A stretch of 64,000 nt of DNA. Source: Allobosea sp. (lineage in GTDB: Bacteria; Pseudomonadota; Alphaproteobacteria; Rhizobiales; Beijerinckiaceae). Every line of letters begins with the position of its first letter. Positions within the stretch are counted from its first letter, which is position 1. Position numbers and translations under genes: made by a program. The notes under the pieces are model-generated. The model saw nothing but the letters and a program-made list of their open reading frames with translations, was not told the origin of the DNA and ran no database searches. The stretch is taken from NCBI RefSeq assembly GCF_030695125.1, contig NZ_JAUYTP010000068.1:1-64000 (forward strand), given 5' to 3'. Shown one piece after another: positions 61,464 through 64,000 of this stretch.

Positions 61464-62393
61464 TTGTCCCCTCTCCTCGGCATCAGCCTCAAACTGCTCT
61501 CGGCGCTGGCCTTCACGCTGATGTCGGCCGCGATCAAGCATATGTCGTCGCGCTACCCGACCGGGGAACTGGTCTTTTTCCGCTCCTTCTTCGCGCTGAT
61601 TCCGCTGCTGATCTGGCTCGCCTGGCGCTCCGAACTGCCGGGTGCGCTGAAGACCCGCAATCTGCGCGGCCATCTCAAGCGCGGCGTCATCGGCTCGACC
61701 GGCATGTTCTGCGGCTTCGCGGCACTGCAGTTCCTGCCGCTCTCGGATGCGGTGGCGCTCGGCTATGCCGCGCCGCTCGGCGTCGTGGTGCTGGCGGCGC
61801 TGGTGTTGAAGGAGCGCGTGCGGATCTATCGCTGGAGCGCGGTCACGGTCGGCTTCGTCGGCGTGCTGATCATGCTCTCGCCGCACCTCTCGGGCGGCGC
61901 GCTGTCGCAGGGGCTGCAAGGGGGCCCGGCGCTGGGCGCCGCGCTCGGCCTGGCCGGCGCCTTCTGCTCGGCCTTCGCCTCGATCGAGGTGCGGCTTTTG
62001 ACCAAGACCGAACCGACCGGCGCGATCGTGTTCTACTTCATGCTGCTGACCAGCGCGCTCGGCCTGATCACGCTCGCCTTCGGCTGGCGCATGCCGGACC
62101 TGACCGAGGCCGCCATGCTCGTCGCCATCGGCATCCTCGGCGGCTTCGGCCAGATCCTGCTCGTGCAGGCCTATCGTTTCGGCGACGCCTCGCTGATCGC
62201 GCCCTTCGAATACTCGACGATGATCTGGGCCGTTCTGATCGGCTGGTTCATTTTCGGGGAATGGCCGGTCTCGACCATCCTGATCGGGGCCGCGATCGTC
62301 ATCGCATCCGGAATCTACGTCATCCTGCGCGAGCAGCGGCTGGGCCTGCTGAAGCGCGAACAGCGCGAGATCAGCTCGACCCGCTCGACCTGA
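61464..62393 (+). CDS. EamA/DMT-superfamily transporter
   Basis: A 309-residue exporter with ten hydrophobic segments arranged as two EamA repeats: GISLKLLSALAFTLMSAAIK to about 135, then GAALGLAGAFCSAFASIEVR to about 290. The Pro-containing ends LGYAAPLGVVVLAAL and LIAPFEYSTMIWAVLIGWF are typical. Substrate is unknown, perhaps an amino acid or metabolite. The start is TTG 61464. Confidence 0.87.
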   Translation: MSPLLGISLKLLSALAFTLMSAAIKHMSSRYPTGELVFFRSFFALIPLLIWLAWRSELPGALKTRNLRGHLKRGVIGSTGMFCGFAALQFLPLSDAVALGYAAPLGVVVLAALVLKERVRIYRWSAVTVGFVGVLIMLSPHLSGGALSQGLQGGPALGAALGLAGAFCSAFASIEVRLLTKTEPTGAIVFYFMLLTSALGLITLAFGWRMPDLTEAAMLVAIGILGGFGQILLVQAYRFGDASLIAPFEYSTMIWAVLIGWFIFGEWPVSTILIGAAIVIASGIYVILREQRLGLLKREQREISSTRST

Positions 62394-62481
62394 GCGTCGC
62401 GAACGCCGCTGCTGCCCCCCTCTGCGTCCGTCGCGGCTTGCCCCTCGCGGCCGTAGCGGGCATTGTCCGCCAAGACAAACA

Positions 62482-62503
62482 ATCGTTCGCTTGTGCAAAC
62501 GAT
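62482..62503. promoter_or_regulatory. Inverted repeat ATCGTT-N10-AACGAT before XRE-cupin gene
   Basis: Six-base inverted arms 27 bases before the regulator start, overlapping a duplicated CAAACAATCG/CAAACGATC. A candidate autoregulatory operator. Confidence 0.4.
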
Positions 62504-62529
62504 CCAGCAGGTGAGGCAGGCCAAACAGC

Positions 62530-63150
62530 ATGGGTATCGAGACGAAAGAGCGTGGCGGACGCGAGTTCGAATCCGGAGCTCACGTCATCTCGGGGCAGCT
62601 CGGCAAGACGATCCAGCGCCTGCGCAAGGCCTACAACTTCTCACTGTCGGAGCTCGCCGAGCAATCCGGCGTCGCCAAGTCGATCATCAGCCAGATCGAG
62701 CGCAACGAGACCAACCCGACGCTGGCGACGATCTGGCGGCTGTCGCAGGCGCTCGACATCTCGATCGAGCGCGTGCTCTCCAGCGGCGAGGAAGAGCCCT
62801 TCATCGAGAAGACGGCCCGCGCCGATACGCCGATCCTGGTCTCCGAGGACGGCAAGCTGAAGCTCGCCATCGTCGGCTGGATCAAGACCGTCGAATGGCT
62901 GCAATGGTACGATGTCCAGTCGGAACCCGGCGGCGAACTCGATTCCGAAGGCCACCAGCGCGGCTCGATCGAATCGCTCTCGGTGACCTCCGGCGAGTTC
63001 GAGGTCGAGGTCGGCGACATCATCCAGCGCGCCAAGGCCGGCGAGACCCTGCGCTACCGCTGCGACCGCCGCCATGTCGTGCGCTGCGTCGGCGATCAGC
63101 CGGGCACCGCGATGATGGTCTGCATCCTCAAGGCGGCGGTGATGGAGTAG
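62530..63150 (+). CDS. XRE-cupin transcriptional regulator
   Basis: A 206-residue regulator. The HTH is at about 24-78 (LGKTIQRLRKAYNFSLSELA, then GVAKSIISQIERNETNPTL). A cupin sensor domain (about 120-200) ends in RYRCDRRHVVRCVGDQPGT. This class typically responds to small metabolites and often controls an adjacent exporter or catabolic gene; the DMT exporter lies just upstream. ATG 62530 is used; upstream GTGAGGCAGG provides a ribosome site. Confidence 0.87.
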   Translation: MGIETKERGGREFESGAHVISGQLGKTIQRLRKAYNFSLSELAEQSGVAKSIISQIERNETNPTLATIWRLSQALDISIERVLSSGEEEPFIEKTARADTPILVSEDGKLKLAIVGWIKTVEWLQWYDVQSEPGGELDSEGHQRGSIESLSVTSGEFEVEVGDIIQRAKAGETLRYRCDRRHVVRCVGDQPGTAMMVCILKAAVME

Positions 63151-63192
63151 GCGGATAGGGCCAGAGCAGCCCTAAAGCGCCGCTTCTCCTCC

Positions 63193-64000
63193 TCACCCGC
63201 CCGTCTTCACCGGACGCGGCGGGCCCTGCACCGCCGGCAGCGACTTCAGATACTCCGCCATTGCCTGCCGGTCGGCCTCGGGCAATTGCGCCGTGTTGCG
63301 CACCACCGCCGCCATCGTGCCGCCGACACTGTCGAAATTCGGCGTGAAGCCGCTCTTCAGCAGTTCGGCGATTTCGCCCTTCGACCATTTGCCGAGTGCC
63401 TCGGGCGTCTGGGTGATGTTGGGCACGAAGCCCTTCCCTTCCGGATCCGGCCCGCCGGCGAACCGGGTCGCCTGGACGATGGCGCCGAGCGCGTTGCGGT
63501 TGGAGTGGCACTCGGCGCAGTGGCCGGGACCGTTCACCAGATAGGCGCCGCGGTTCCACTCATCGCTCTTCGTGGGATCGGGCACGAAGGACGCCCCTTC
63601 GAAGAACAGGAGCTTCCAGCCGCCGACGACGCGGCGGATGTTGAACGGGAACGGCAGCTCATGCGCCGGCGCCCGGCCCTCGACCGGGTTGAGCGTGCGG
63701 ATATAGGCGAAGAGATCGGCCAGGGCCCTGGGCGGCATCAGCCGGTAGGAGGTGTAGGGGAACGCCGGATAGTAATGCTGCCCCTGCGGCGACACGCCGG
63801 CCGCCATCGCATCGACGAAATCCTGCACGCCCCAATTGCCGATGCCGTCGCGCGTATGGGGCGAGATGTTGGGCGCATGGAAGGTGCCGAAGGGCGAGCC
63901 GAGCGCGAGCCCGCCGCCGAGCTTCAGCTTGTCGTCCTGGTTGGGCGTGGCGTGGCAGGAGGCGCAGCCGCCTGCAGCGAAGAGCACACGGCCATTCTCC
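63193..64000 (-). CDS. Dihaem cytochrome c, partial at window edge
   Basis: The frame runs off the right edge, so the signal peptide and first residues are missing. Two haem-binding motifs are present, CASCH near the visible start and CAECH about 140 residues later, with Met-ligand candidates such as YRLMPP. The protein resembles the cytochrome subunits that accept electrons from membrane dehydrogenases or form a soluble periplasmic dihaem carrier. The visible part has about 268 residues and ends PPRPVKTGG. Confidence 0.85.
   Translation of the reverse strand, partial: ENGRVLFAAGGCASCHATPNQDDKLKLGGGLALGSPFGTFHAPNISPHTRDGIGNWGVQDFVDAMAAGVSPQGQHYYPAFPYTSYRLMPPRALADLFAYIRTLNPVEGRAPAHELPFPFNIRRVVGGWKLLFFEGASFVPDPTKSDEWNRGAYLVNGPGHCAECHSNRNALGAIVQATRFAGGPDPEGKGFVPNITQTPEALGKWSKGEIAELLKSGFTPNFDSVGGTMAAVVRNTAQLPEADRQAMAEYLKSLPAVQGPPRPVKTGG

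Overview
The window looks like chromosome of a GC-rich, motile alphaproteobacterium of the Hyphomicrobiales (Rhizobiales), possibly Bosea or a relative; the genus is inferred from overall gene content, not proven. Evidence: CckA next to flagellar genes, FliX, FlbT and FlaF, a short rod-binding FlgJ domain, a MotE-like protein, TTAAC-N6-TTAWCC boxes (CtrA type), an alphaproteobacterial LexA box (GAAC-N7-GAAC) before recA, and a two-domain NADP isocitrate dehydrogenase of the alphaproteobacterial/eukaryotic type.

Layout. 1-3.8 kb: an AT-richer three-gene cassette (ATGA-coupled) that I read as an ABC-three-component (ABC-3C) conflict/defence system: Mrr-like putative nuclease, small middle component, and SMC/RecN-like ABC ATPase. 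4.1-20.7 kb: first flagellar block (flgF-flgG-flgA-flgH leftward; fliL-fliM-DUF6468-like-motE-giant TPR protein rightward; fliO-fliP leftward; flgB-flgC-fliE-fliQ-fliR-flhB rightward). 20.7-30.4 kb: cckA, a P1-family peptidase, recA, alaS, a cyclic-nucleotide-type K+ channel and a secreted protein. 30.4-37.0 kb: a patchy accessory stretch with an orphan HTH protein, an unknown AT-richer gene, many dispersed palindromic repeats, icd, an SDR/cupin pair and a decayed RelE/HigB-type toxin-antitoxin locus. 37.0-49.2 kb: second flagellar block (fliX; flgI-flgJ-flgN-like; flaG-like; two flagellins; flbT-flaF; flgE-flgK-flgL). 49.3-64 kb: YcjX/YcjF-like pair with a SixA-like phosphatase, TetR with an ABA4-like membrane protein, cell-wall hydrolase, MoxR ATPase, Kef-type antiporter, glycosyltransferase plus LpxH-like phosphoesterase, atypical SDR, DMT exporter, XRE-cupin regulator and a partial dihaem cytochrome c.

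How it fits together. The flagellar genes carry a readable regulatory code like the Caulobacter hierarchy. CtrA-type boxes lie before early operons (fliL, TPR gene, flgB/fliO, fliX) and before the second flagellin. Sigma-54 -24/-12 elements, each with a pair of palindromes (CCCGGCAGAAACTGCCGGG type) about 65-100 bp upstream, lie before late operons (flgF, flgI, flgE). FliX, the known partner of the sigma-54 activator FlbD in Caulobacter, and CckA, which feeds phosphate to CtrA, are both encoded in the window. No tRNA, rRNA, CRISPR or transposase was found.
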